The notes under the pieces were generated by a model that worked only from the letters and a program-made list of their open reading frames with translations, made no database searches and was not told where the DNA came from. A DNA stretch of 41,356 bases from Hyphomicrobiales bacterium (GTDB lineage: Bacteria; Pseudomonadota; Alphaproteobacteria; Rhizobiales; Devosiaceae), in the NCBI GenBank assembly GCA_026981645.1, contig JALSII010000058.1:1-41356 (forward strand). Direction: 5' to 3'. Numbering within the stretch: position 1 is the stretch's first letter; every line of letters starts with the position of its first letter. Positions 27,474-34,649 of the stretch are shown here, one piece after another. A program made the translations under genes and the position numbers.

Positions 27474-28108
27474 AAATCCAGCCGGCTGTTTCTCAGGGCT
27501 GTTTCAAGCTCACCAACAATGCGGGCAAGTTTCTCGTCGATAATATGGAGATATTGCGTCCAGCTATTGTGACCGCTCAATTCTTCGTTGCCGTCAGAAA
27601 TTCCGCGCAAGGCGATCAGGGGCAGGTCAAAGTGCTGGCACACGCGTTTGAGGGCAAAAGTTTCCATATCCACCATGTCGGCGTCGATTGAACTATAGCC
27701 CTGACCGGAAATTACAGCTGCGCCGGTGGAGAGGCGGGCTTGTTTCATGCCGGGAATTTTCGGGGCCAACTCCAGTTCTGCGGGCAGATCGAGATAGGGG
27801 GTTTGTCCTTTAACAAAGCCCAGGAGAGAGGCGTCCATATCGCGGTAAGAGACTGAACTGGCTTGGTAAATTTCTGTCTGGACAAGAGCCCGCGAGCCGG
27901 CTGAACCAAGGGAAACAACAAGACCGGGGCGCCGATCATTGGCTTCCAGCCGTGCCAGCACCGCACTCAGGCTGAGGGCGGCTTCCACCGGCCCCACCCC
28001 GGTAAACAGGGGTGAAATACAGCCCTGAAGGTTCGGTCCGTACTCGGCTCGGACCGCCATCACATAAAGAACGCAAAGTGATCCGACAGGTTTGAGTTCA
28101 AAGCTCAC
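27470..28108 (-). CDS. MTA/SAH nucleosidase-like purine/uridine phosphorylase family protein
   Basis: This 212-residue protein belongs to the PNP/UDP family and resembles the short alphaproteobacterial MTA/SAH nucleosidases, which cleave methylthioadenosine or S-adenosylhomocysteine to adenine. Visible motifs are FTGVGPVEAA, VSLGSAGS in the phosphate/ribose region, VDMETFALKRV (purine and ribose contacts) and RGISDGN with the catalytic Asp. The start is GTG at 28106-28108, and a ribosome site is not obvious. It follows the unknown exported gene by 27 nt, so the two are probably co-transcribed. Exact substrate preference is uncertain. Confidence 0.82.
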   Translation of the reverse strand: MSFELKPVGSLCVLYVMAVRAEYGPNLQGCISPLFTGVGPVEAALSLSAVLARLEANDRRPGLVVSLGSAGSRALVQTEIYQASSVSYRDMDASLLGFVKGQTPYLDLPAELELAPKIPGMKQARLSTGAAVISGQGYSSIDADMVDMETFALKRVCQHFDLPLIALRGISDGNEELSGHNSWTQYLHIIDEKLARIVGELETALRNSRLDF

Positions 28109-28135
28109 AGATGGCTCAGGCGAAGCGGCGTGCTT

Positions 28136-28765
28136 CTATTCGGGAACATAAAAAATCTTGTCGCTGGAGCAGGTAAACCCGGCGGCCTGAGTATCGGCAA
28201 ACTGGCGGGCAACTTCATTGGCATTGGGTGTTTTTCTGGCGTCCACATGGGCAACATGGCAGACATTTCCCGCTTCGAGCTTGGTGACGATCAGCATCTC
28301 GCCATCGGGCTCAGAGCCATCGCCGACCTGGGTTTTCCAGCGCAGTATTGTGGCAAACGGCACCCATTGTTCGTCTTTGTAGACGAGGCGCCACTCCAGG
28401 GTTTCCCCGATGGTGTTGAACTGGGGCAATGTCTGGCTGGCGGCGGGTTCCTGCAGGGCTCCGGCACCAAATGAAACAAACATGCGCAAATCGCCCTCGG
28501 CCACATAAACCAGTTCGTTATTATATCCCAGGCAGGCCCAGCGCCCTCCATCGGTGCCCATTTCCTCTTCGCCTGATTCAGGCAAGCCAAGCTGGGCATT
28601 GGTAATGGGGGTGCACTGATCAAGATCAATCTTGGTATAGACCGAAGTGTACTGGCTGGCCTCAGTCTGAGCCAGGGTCGGGAGCGGGGAAAGGGCTGCC
28701 AAAGCCGCGAGGGCGGCTGCAAGCATCAAGAGGGGTGGTTTAGTCTGATCTTTTTGTTGGCGCAT
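28136..28765 (-). CDS. Exported protein of unknown function
   Basis: I do not recognise this 209-residue protein. It has a polar start (MRQQKDQTKPP), a long hydrophobic Ala/Leu core and a likely signal cleavage after LAQ near residue 33, so it should be periplasmic. The mature part has four cysteines (DQCTPI, RWACLGY, NVCHVAHVD, FTCSSDK) that may form two disulfides. The ATG at 28763-28765 has a strong ribosome site, GGAAGGAAG, 3 nt upstream, so the longer open frame is not used. It is divergent from ppa and upstream of the nucleosidase gene. Confidence 0.8.
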   Translation of the reverse strand: MRQQKDQTKPPLLMLAAALAALAALSPLPTLAQTEASQYTSVYTKIDLDQCTPITNAQLGLPESGEEEMGTDGGRWACLGYNNELVYVAEGDLRMFVSFGAGALQEPAASQTLPQFNTIGETLEWRLVYKDEQWVPFATILRWKTQVGDGSEPDGEMLIVTKLEAGNVCHVAHVDARKTPNANEVARQFADTQAAGFTCSSDKIFYVPE

Positions 28766-28919
28766 GGGACTTCCTTCCGTGTTGGAATTCATGGTGGCGG
28801 AGCCTGAATAGGCTTGCATTCGCCGGTCTTCATTGGCAAACAGTCGGGCACGTGTTTCATGCGCATTGCGCAACGTCAATTTAGCGAACTCATCATCACA
28901 ATCCAAGGCTGAACATCAG

Positions 28920-29447
28920 ATGAATATCAATGCCATACCTGCCGGCAAAAATCCCCCTGAAGACATAAATGTTATCATTGAGGTACCTATCGGGGGTGAG
29001 CCCATCAAGTACGAATTCGACAAGGACAGCGACGCGCTGTTTGTTGACCGGTTTCTTTATACGCCCATGCGTTATCCGGGCAATTACGGTTTTGTACCCC
29101 ACACGCTGTGCGGTGACGGTGATCCGCTGGACGTGATGGTGATGAACTCACGCCCGATTATTCCGGGCGGTGTCATCCGTTGTCGGCCCATCGGGGTGTT
29201 GCTGATGGAAGATGATGGCGGTCGCGACGAAAAACTTATCGCTCTGCCGGTGTCAAAGCTGACTCCGGCCTATGATGCGATAAAGGATGTTTCTGACATG
29301 CCTGAAATCGAGGTTAAAAAGATCGAGCATTTTTTCACCCACTACAAAGATCTTGAGCCGGGAAAATGGGCCAGGATTGAAGGGGTTCAAGGGGTTGAGG
29401 CTGCTCGCAAGGTTATCCTTGATTCCATCGCAATGGCGCAGAAATAG
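28920..29447 (+). CDS. ppa: Inorganic pyrophosphatase
   Basis: This cytoplasmic family I pyrophosphatase hydrolyses PPi to drive biosynthesis. The 175-residue protein has the family length and motifs: [18 protein letters not shown], the [12 protein letters not shown] segment and the metal-binding signature DGDPLDVMV, followed by KLIALP and [16 protein letters not shown]. The ATG at 28920 gives the usual [14 protein letters not shown] start, with AAGG about 12 nt upstream. The frame opens further upstream but has no support there. It converges with yggT. Confidence 0.97.
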   Translation: MNINAIPAGKNPPEDINVIIEVPIGGEPIKYEFDKDSDALFVDRFLYTPMRYPGNYGFVPHTLCGDGDPLDVMVMNSRPIIPGGVIRCRPIGVLLMEDDGGRDEKLIALPVSKLTPAYDAIKDVSDMPEIEVKKIEHFFTHYKDLEPGKWARIEGVQGVEAARKVILDSIAMAQK

Positions 29448-29463
29448 CACAGAAACAATACAG

Positions 29464-29488
29464 TGGCGGCAGGCAGGTCCTGCCGCCA
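29464..29488. terminator. Hairpin between converging ppa and yggT
   Basis: TGGCGGCAGG (29464-29473) and CCTGCCGCCA (29479-29488) form a perfect 10-bp stem around CAGGT, 16 nt after the ppa stop. Neither side has a good U-run, so it is a weak or RNA-stabilising terminator. Confidence 0.5.
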
Positions 29489-29502
29489 TCTCAGGATGGG
29501 TT

Positions 29503-29793
29503 CTAAAATACGTTGGGCCAGATGTAGAGAATGATGACCCGGCGAATAAAATAAATTCCTATGAACAGAATGATCGGCGACAGGTCCAGCCCGCCGACCG
29601 AGGGGACAATACGTCGTATGGGTCTGAGCAGGGGGTCGGTGAGGGCGGTGACTATCCGGTGCACCGTTGCCACAAACTGGTTGCGGGTGTTGACCACGTT
29701 AAAGCTGATGAGCCAGCTCAGAACGATCATGGCAATGAGGACCCACCAGTAAAGGTCCAGAACCAAAAGAATGATTTCAAGAATGGCACGCAT
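29503..29793 (-). CDS. YggT family membrane protein
   Basis: This 96-residue YggT-family inner-membrane protein has two hydrophobic segments (ILEIILLVLDLYWWVLIAMIVLSWL and LSPIILFIGIYFIRRVII in outline). The conserved linker between them contains LTDPLLRPIRRIVPSVGGLDLSP, the family signature. The function is not settled; members are tied to osmotic tolerance or cell division in some bacteria. The ATG at 29791-29793 has AAGGAA 6 nt upstream. Confidence 0.93.
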   Translation of the reverse strand: MRAILEIILLVLDLYWWVLIAMIVLSWLISFNVVNTRNQFVATVHRIVTALTDPLLRPIRRIVPSVGGLDLSPIILFIGIYFIRRVIILYIWPNVF

Positions 29794-29904
29794 GGTCGTT
29801 CCTTTTTGTCCGCTCCGGGGTCCTATCTAGCCATTGCAGGACTGTGGGGCAAGAGTGGGAAAGGGTTTGATTTTTGCGTTGCGAAGTTTTTCAAAGAATA
29901 AAGA

Positions 29905-29940
29905 CCTGCCTGGCTTTTGGTGCGGGGCAGGCCTTTTTTT
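29905..29940 (+). terminator. Plus-strand intrinsic terminator with no plus-strand gene before it
   Basis: CCTGCC (29905-29910) pairs with GGCAGG (29926-29931), extendable through AAAG/CTTT past one mismatch, and is followed by seven T residues (29934-29940). The nearest plus-strand gene, ppa, ended 457 nt earlier, with yggT on the opposite strand between them. Confidence 0.65.
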
Positions 29941-30159
29941 ACGGGTCCGGTACGCGAAACTTTTATCCGGACAGTTTTTGACTTTGCACAGGCCGTGCCA
30001 ATCTGCCGGTGGCAGGAATTTCCAACATATGGGGGCTCTTACCTGCCATATCTCCATATATTGTGGTGTTAACAGATGCTTATTGCGCAACCTGCGTTGC
30101 AGAATGCGATTGGCGTTGCATTTTGCAATTCGGAGCGGAAGTGACGTGGTTTTTTGGGG
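29941..30159. promoter_or_regulatory. Gene-free region with clustered TTGC/GCAA boxes
   Basis: This is part of a 366-nt gap between the yggT start and the TerB-like stop, with no supported gene. It carries TTGCGCAA (30083-30090), GCGTTGCA twice (30094-30101 and 30113-30120, 19 bp apart) and TTGCA-TTT-TGCAA (30116-30128) within 46 bp. This looks like a multi-site operator. The regulated gene is not obvious, though yggT lies about 290 nt away on the minus strand. Confidence 0.35.
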
Positions 30160-30612
30160 TCAGTCTGCCTGCGCCCTCTGACGTTTGATTTTAGCCCGCA
30201 ATCTTGTGCGGTCGCGGGCGGAAACGCCGATCAGCTCGGCTACCCGCCAGACCATATTGTCTTCCAACTCGTGATTTTCATCATCAGCATAGACCACTGA
30301 CCACATCATGGCGATAATTTCGACACGCTGGTCCATTTCCAGTTGGGTGATGGTTGAAGTGAACTGATAAAAATCCACCGCTTCGGCATCTTTTTTGCGG
30401 GCAATTTCCAGCAGTTCGGCGATTTCAGCTTCGCTCAGCTCAAAATGCTGTTTCAGGACACGGGAGACAGTTTGGCTTTCCTCATCGGTTATTTCCCCGT
30501 CGATGCCGATCAGATGCACCAGAAGTGCCGCTACGGCCAGCTTGGGGTCAACGGGAGCTTCTGCAACCATTTTGGGGTTGCTGGTAAAGAGTTTGGAAAT
30601 TGCGCTAAACAT
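30160..30612 (-). CDS. TerB-like (tellurite resistance-type) helical protein
   Basis: This 150-residue cytoplasmic all-helical protein fits the TerB-like superfamily. The acidic motif LLVHLIGIDGEITDEESQTV, the KQHFELSEAEIAELLEIA segment and VVYADDENHELEDNMVWRVAELIGVS form the paired acidic loops typical of the family, which can bind metal. Single TerB-like proteins of this type are common in Alphaproteobacteria and there is no tellurite operon here, so I do not infer tellurite resistance. The ATG at 30610-30612 has no clear ribosome site. It is divergent from the GGDEF-EAL gene. Confidence 0.85.
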   Translation of the reverse strand: MFSAISKLFTSNPKMVAEAPVDPKLAVAALLVHLIGIDGEITDEESQTVSRVLKQHFELSEAEIAELLEIARKKDAEAVDFYQFTSTITQLEMDQRVEIIAMMWSVVYADDENHELEDNMVWRVAELIGVSARDRTRLRAKIKRQRAQAD

Positions 30613-30741
30613 GGGGGCTGAACTTTCGGGCTTTTCGGCGAAATCTTAACCTAGTCTTTCCTGTCCCGGGTCTCAAGAAGTGTTTCATGCACAATCATGT
30701 GGGCTGGGTTGTGAACCTGCCCGGGGGGACTGAAAGGGGGG

Positions 30742-30855
30742 ATGAAATTCTTTGCAGGCTGGACAAAAGGGAGGAGCTTCATGCGGGCAAAACCAGTGTG
30801 CGCAAATCAGTGCCCAGGGAGCATCGCCTGTCCCGGAAGTTATCATTTTAATTGA
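30742..30855 (+). CDS. Possible small cysteine-rich ORF (37 or 24 codons)
   Basis: This short frame lies in the 370-nt gap between the TerB-like gene and the GGDEF-EAL gene. The internal ATG at 30781 has a very strong ribosome site, AGGGAGGAG (30768-30776), and encodes 24 residues with three cysteines (PVCANQCPGSIACPGS). An in-frame ATG at 30742 also follows a G-rich run. It ends 26 nt before the shared signalling box. There is no homology I can name. It could be a leader peptide or chance. Confidence 0.25.
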   Translation: MKFFAGWTKGRSFMRAKPVCANQCPGSIACPGSYHFN

Positions 30856-30880
30856 ACAAATCAGCATTGCCGCCTGCGGG

Positions 30881-30902
30881 TTAAGACAAAATTCACCCTA
30901 AT
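30881..30902 (+). promoter_or_regulatory. Shared signalling-gene box, copy 2
   Basis: The box reads TTAA-N7-TTCACC-C-TAAT and ends 80 nt before the membrane GGDEF-EAL start at 30983. TTAA-N7-TTCA is one base from the CtrA consensus TTAA-N7-TTAA. Further TTAACC half-sites lie at 30646-30651 and 30932-30937. Confidence 0.4.
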
Positions 30903-30982
30903 CTTGCACGGGATTTGTTTGAAAGTGGTTTTTAACCGTTGGGCGTGCAGAATTGCCACCTGATAACCAACAGCGTGGCTTA

Positions 30983-33310
30983 ATGTTTTTCCAGTCAGCA
31001 CGTTCCAAAATGCCTGCAAACGACTATGTGTCGATTGTGCGCTCAGTCTACAAGGACCGGGTGGCAATGTTGTTTGGCATGGCTGCCACTGCCATCGGTG
31101 CCGCCGCCGCAGCGCTGGAATCGGGCGCCACGTTTCTGTTTGCCTATGCAGGTGTGTTTTTGCTGCTTGCTCTCATCAGATATCGTGAAGCTCTGGCTTT
31201 TGAAGCTGCCGAGCTGACTTCTGAAGATGCCGAGAGAGCCGAATACTGGGAGCTGCGGGTAACGCTGAGTGGCTCGATCACGGCCGTTGTCTATGGAACC
31301 TGGTGTTTTTTTTCGCTGGTGCTGGTGGGTGACGGGTTCGCCACACTGACTGCGATGGCTATAACCATAGCGGCGATAGTGGGCATTGTGGCGCGCAATT
31401 ACGGACTGGACCGGCTGGTGACCCTGCAGTCCATACTGGTTGGTGCACCCCTGACGCTGGGACTGGTTCTGGTTGGGGACATTTATCATATTCTGCTGGC
31501 CATGCTGTTTGCGCCGATGCTGATAAGTTTCAGGTCGGTGGCGGGAGATGTGCGCGATGTGTTGTTGAACGCTGTTCATGACCGGGTGGAGGTTTCCCGG
31601 CTAGCGGTGGAGCTGGATACGGCGCTTTCCACCATGTCTCACGGCCTGTGTATGCTTGATGAGGACTTGCGGGTTGCGGTGGCCAATGACCAGATACAAC
31701 TCATGTTGTGTGGTGAGGCGGGAATGGATTGTGTGGGTCGTGATTTCCGGGACATGATAAAAATAGCGCAGTCCAAGGGTGCGCTGACTGAAATTTCCGG
31801 CCAGCGCCTGGCAACGGCTGTGGCCAATGGGGGCCAGTCGAAACTGGTTTTACAGTTGCATGACGGCCGGCAGAGCGAAGTTTCCATTAATGTGCAGAAT
31901 GGGCAGACTGTACTGGTTCTGGAAGATATTACCGAACGGGTGCAGGCGGAAAACCGTATCAAGTTCATGGCGCGCTTTGACCAGTTGACGAACCTGCCCA
32001 ACCGGGCCTATTTCAGCGAACAGGTCGAGGCGCGTCTGAAAAAGTTTCAGGTCCGGGATATGGATACTCCCGTTGCGCTGATGATTCTGGATATTGATGA
32101 TTTCAAGAATATCAACGATTCCTATGGCCATCCCATGGGTGACCGACTGCTGGCGGTGGTTTCGCGCCGCCTGCGGCAGACGCTGGATTCCAACGTTGTG
32201 GTGGGCCGGTTTGGTGGCGATGAGTTCACCATATTCTTTGACGCAGGGGTCGAGACACATCTGATTGAGAATACGGCTGAAGTGTTGCTCGACACCCTGG
32301 GTAAGCCCATAATGTTTGAGGGGGAGGCTATCGAGGTCAGGGCCAGTGCGGGGTTTGTTGTTTCTCCGGCCAACCGGTGCGATCTGAACTGGCTTCTCAA
32401 ACGTGCGGATCTTGCCCTTTATGCCTCAAAAGAGGATGGCAAGGGCAACTGGTCCAAGTTTCACAGCCAGATGGATCGGGAATATAATGAGCGCAAGCGC
32501 ATGAAACATGCGCTGCGCCAGGCGCTGCTCAACGAAGAGTTGTCGCTTGCCTACCAGCCTGTGATGGATTTGCAGACGCGTAAAGTTGTCGGATGCGAGG
32601 CGCTTATCCGCTGGAACCACCCGGAACTGGGTACAGTGCCGCCCGCCATTTTTATTCCCATTGCTGAAGAAATGGGCGTGATTTCAGAACTTACGGACTG
32701 GGTGCTGCACACAGCGACACAAGAGTGCGTCTTGTGGCCGGAGCAGGTAGGTGTTGCCGTCAATATATCGGCGCGCGACTTCCGGGGGCAAAATGTGCAA
32801 AAGATGGTGACTTCGGCTCTGGAGAAATCGGGCCTTGCACCGGAGCGGCTGGAAATTGAAGTGACTGAAACTGTTCTTGTGGATGAGCTTGAAGTTGCCT
32901 CAAGAGCGTTGAGCGAGATTGCGGCCATGGGCGTGGGTATCGCGCTGGATGATTTTGGAACGGGTTATTCGTCCCTTGGCTATCTGCATGACCTGCCGTT
33001 CAGCAAACTCAAGATTGACCGCACATTTACCGCCGATGTGACTTCGGATCCGCGCTCGCGCAAGCTGATGCACAACATTGCCCGCATGAGCAAGGATCTT
33101 GAGATGGTGGTTACCGTTGAAGGGGTGGAGACCGAAGAGCAGCTTGACGTCATTGCCGGTATTGGACTTATCGACCAGATACAGGGTTACATATTCGGTG
33201 CTCCCGTGCCGCAAAGCGAAATCGCAAAGCTGGTTCATTCTGTTTCCGGATCGGCCCGCCCTTTGATCCGGTCCAGGTCCGGGGTTGAGCCCGATTTGCT
33301 GGAAGCATAA
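30983..33310 (+). CDS. Membrane-bound PAS-GGDEF-EAL c-di-GMP signalling protein
   Basis: This 775-residue inner-membrane protein starts with about five membrane helices (residues 25-190 or so), an input module I cannot name. A PAS-like segment follows (STMSHGLCMLDEDLRVAVAND), then GGDEF and EAL domains. GGDEF is intact (GRFGGDEF, 411-415). The EAL part is canonical: EALIRWNHP (539-541), VAVNISARDF, EIEVTET, LDDFGTGYSSLGYL (D656, D657), KLKIDRTF and VEGVETEEQ (E713). Phosphodiesterase activity is therefore expected, and the protein may do both reactions. I start at ATG 30983. A TTG at 30953 and an ATG at 31010 are alternatives. The N-acyltransferase gene follows after 106 nt. Confidence 0.92.
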   Translation: MFFQSARSKMPANDYVSIVRSVYKDRVAMLFGMAATAIGAAAAALESGATFLFAYAGVFLLLALIRYREALAFEAAELTSEDAERAEYWELRVTLSGSITAVVYGTWCFFSLVLVGDGFATLTAMAITIAAIVGIVARNYGLDRLVTLQSILVGAPLTLGLVLVGDIYHILLAMLFAPMLISFRSVAGDVRDVLLNAVHDRVEVSRLAVELDTALSTMSHGLCMLDEDLRVAVANDQIQLMLCGEAGMDCVGRDFRDMIKIAQSKGALTEISGQRLATAVANGGQSKLVLQLHDGRQSEVSINVQNGQTVLVLEDITERVQAENRIKFMARFDQLTNLPNRAYFSEQVEARLKKFQVRDMDTPVALMILDIDDFKNINDSYGHPMGDRLLAVVSRRLRQTLDSNVVVGRFGGDEFTIFFDAGVETHLIENTAEVLLDTLGKPIMFEGEAIEVRASAGFVVSPANRCDLNWLLKRADLALYASKEDGKGNWSKFHSQMDREYNERKRMKHALRQALLNEELSLAYQPVMDLQTRKVVGCEALIRWNHPELGTVPPAIFIPIAEEMGVISELTDWVLHTATQECVLWPEQVGVAVNISARDFRGQNVQKMVTSALEKSGLAPERLEIEVTETVLVDELEVASRALSEIAAMGVGIALDDFGTGYSSLGYLHDLPFSKLKIDRTFTADVTSDPRSRKLMHNIARMSKDLEMVVTVEGVETEEQLDVIAGIGLIDQIQGYIFGAPVPQSEIAKLVHSVSGSARPLIRSRSGVEPDLLEA

Positions 33311-33345
33311 AAATTTAGATGTTAATCATACTGGTAAATGATTGG

Positions 33346-33367
33346 TTAAACACCATTTCACCTTAGT
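33346..33367 (+). promoter_or_regulatory. Shared signalling-gene box, copy 3
   Basis: The box reads TTAA-N7-TTCACC-T-TAGT and ends 49 nt before the N-acyltransferase GTG. It overlaps the start of the perfect TTAA-N7-TTAA site at 33367-33381 by one base. Confidence 0.4.
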
Positions 33368-33381
33368 TAATGAAGCCTTAA
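33367..33381 (+). promoter_or_regulatory. Candidate CtrA-type binding site, TTAA-N7-TTAA
   Basis: TTAATGAAGCCTTAA matches the full alphaproteobacterial CtrA consensus TTAA-N7-TTAA exactly. It is 35 nt upstream of the start codon of the N-acyltransferase gene, close enough to affect its promoter. CtrA binding is inference. Confidence 0.5.
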
Positions 33382-33416
33382 CGTAGTTCCTGGAATGCGG
33401 GAAAAGATTTGGCTGG

Positions 33417-34187
33417 GTGAGTTCGGTGGACGAAAAAAATCAAACTTCACGGTTTGCAACATCGATAATGGATGTGCTGGACCAGGTTTCCTATCGGCGC
33501 GTGCCGTTTGCTGATCAGTTCGACCCTGTCTATCGCCTGCGCTATGAAGCCTATCTGCGCGAGGGTTTCATCGCCCCAAATGCGACAAGTGTTGTCTATG
33601 ACGAGCACGACCTGGCACCAAACGTTTATTGTTTCGGGGTTTACATAAAGGATGAGCTGGTCAGCTCCATCAGGTTTCACCACGTCACGCCGGCCCAGCG
33701 CACTTCGCCGAGCCGCACGGTTTTCCCTGAAACGCTGGGTGAGATGCTTGATGATGGTAAAACCTATATCGACCCCAGCCGATTTACCGCCGATCATGAC
33801 GCGACCCTGGCCTATCCGATTTTGCCCTATCTCACACTGCGCATTGTGGCCATGGCTTCAGAATATTTCAAGGTGGATTATTGTGTGTCTTCGGTGCGTA
33901 CCGAGCATGCGGCGTTCTATGTGCGGGTGTTTGGCTCCAAGCGCCTTCCGGGTGTTGGGTACTACAAAGGCATTGATTTCCCGATGCACCTTTATGCGGC
34001 AAAAGTTTCTTCGATCCGTGACAGGGTGGCCCGGCGCTATCCGTTTTTCATGTCAACCTTGAAGGAGCGGCAGGCGCTGTTTGAGGGAGGCGCCAGCACG
34101 GATGCGTTTAAGCGAATTACACCTACCGCCAGGCAGGCCCAATCAGACCAGGATGAGATGGTGCGGGACGACCCCGAAACAGAGTGA
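33417..34187 (+). CDS. FeeM-like N-acyl amino acid synthase / autoinducer-synthase fold protein
   Basis: This 256-residue cytoplasmic protein has the acyltransferase fold shared by N-acyl amino acid synthases (FeeM type) and acyl-homoserine lactone synthases, which are GNAT relatives. Hallmarks are VYRLRYEAYLREGFI near the N-terminus (the R-x-R-Y...Y pattern), ELVSSIRFHHVTP, and YIDPSRFTADHD followed by SSVRTEHAAFYVRVFG. The expected product is an acylated small molecule made from acyl-ACP, but neither acyl chain nor acceptor can be read from sequence. The start is GTG 33417, and a second GTG at 33426 is possible. It has its own promoter elements and follows the GGDEF-EAL gene by 106 nt. No LuxR-type receptor is nearby. 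Confidence 0.78.
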   Translation: MSSVDEKNQTSRFATSIMDVLDQVSYRRVPFADQFDPVYRLRYEAYLREGFIAPNATSVVYDEHDLAPNVYCFGVYIKDELVSSIRFHHVTPAQRTSPSRTVFPETLGEMLDDGKTYIDPSRFTADHDATLAYPILPYLTLRIVAMASEYFKVDYCVSSVRTEHAAFYVRVFGSKRLPGVGYYKGIDFPMHLYAAKVSSIRDRVARRYPFFMSTLKERQALFEGGASTDAFKRITPTARQAQSDQDEMVRDDPETE

Positions 34188-34210
34188 GTGCCGAATGGGG
34201 CTGCATGTGA

Positions 34211-34238
34211 GACGCATCGGGGGGTGGAGCTATGCGTC
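34211..34238. terminator. Hairpin between converging genes
   Basis: GACGCAT (34211-34217) pairs with ATGCGTC (34232-34238) between the N-acyltransferase gene and the converging small gene, overlapping the latter's stop. A short TTTT follows on the plus strand after 8 nt. It is a weak candidate. Confidence 0.3.
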
Positions 34239-34532
34239 GCTGCGCTTTTCGAACTGGTAGGCGGATTGCGCATTGTCGTCGCTTACCGGTACCCGCAGGC
34301 CCAGATTTTGCCTGTCAAATTCGGCAAACCATTCGGCCCAGGGCACCAGTTCCACCCCGCTTGCCTGGTTCGACCCTGCACCTTCGGCGTTGATCAGGCG
34401 CTGACCAAAAGTCAGGCGCAGGCGGGTCTGAAATCCTCCATGGCCATCGGAAATGGAAATCATGGCCGGGTTTCCAGCCCGAGCCGCCACCCAGGCCCGA
34501 ATTTCCGCATGATCGGTGAGAAGTTTTGACAT
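34230..34532 (-). CDS. Small conserved-looking protein of unknown function
   Basis: I do not recognise this 100-residue protein. It is soluble, without signal peptide or membrane helix. It begins MSKLLTDHAEIRAWVAARAG, continues with a DGHGGFQTRLRLTFGQ segment and ends with a polar tail. The N-terminal part, helix then beta strands, suggests a compact domain. The ATG at 34530-34532 has AGGAG 9 nt upstream, a good ribosome site that supports real expression. It lies between the N-acyltransferase gene (converging) and the helical-repeat gene (same strand, 117 nt away). Confidence 0.7.
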   Translation of the reverse strand: MSKLLTDHAEIRAWVAARAGNPAMISISDGHGGFQTRLRLTFGQRLINAEGAGSNQASGVELVPWAEWFAEFDRQNLGLRVPVSDDNAQSAYQFEKRSDA

Positions 34533-34649
34533 GGTGTGAACTCCTGCTGGCGCCATAGGGGCGCTATCAGAAGATGGTAATCTTTTGAGTGATTTTCAAC
34601 GTTGATCGGGATCAAGGGCGCTGGTGGCGGCGGGACTTGTACCCAAGTA

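Noticed and set aside
30160..30612. Tellurite-resistance locus based on the TerB-like gene
   Set aside because: No TerC, TerD, TerE or TerZ partner is present. Isolated TerB-like proteins are common and need not confer resistance.
30685..30867. 60-codon minus-strand frame with several cysteines (CAHWFCPHEA...CPAC)
   Set aside because: The zinc-finger impression is weak, there is no good ribosome site, and the opposite strand has a stronger small-ORF signal.
34340..34400. GGTTCGA sequence resembling a tRNA T-loop
   Set aside because: No acceptor stem or anticodon arm can be formed, and it lies within a coding frame.
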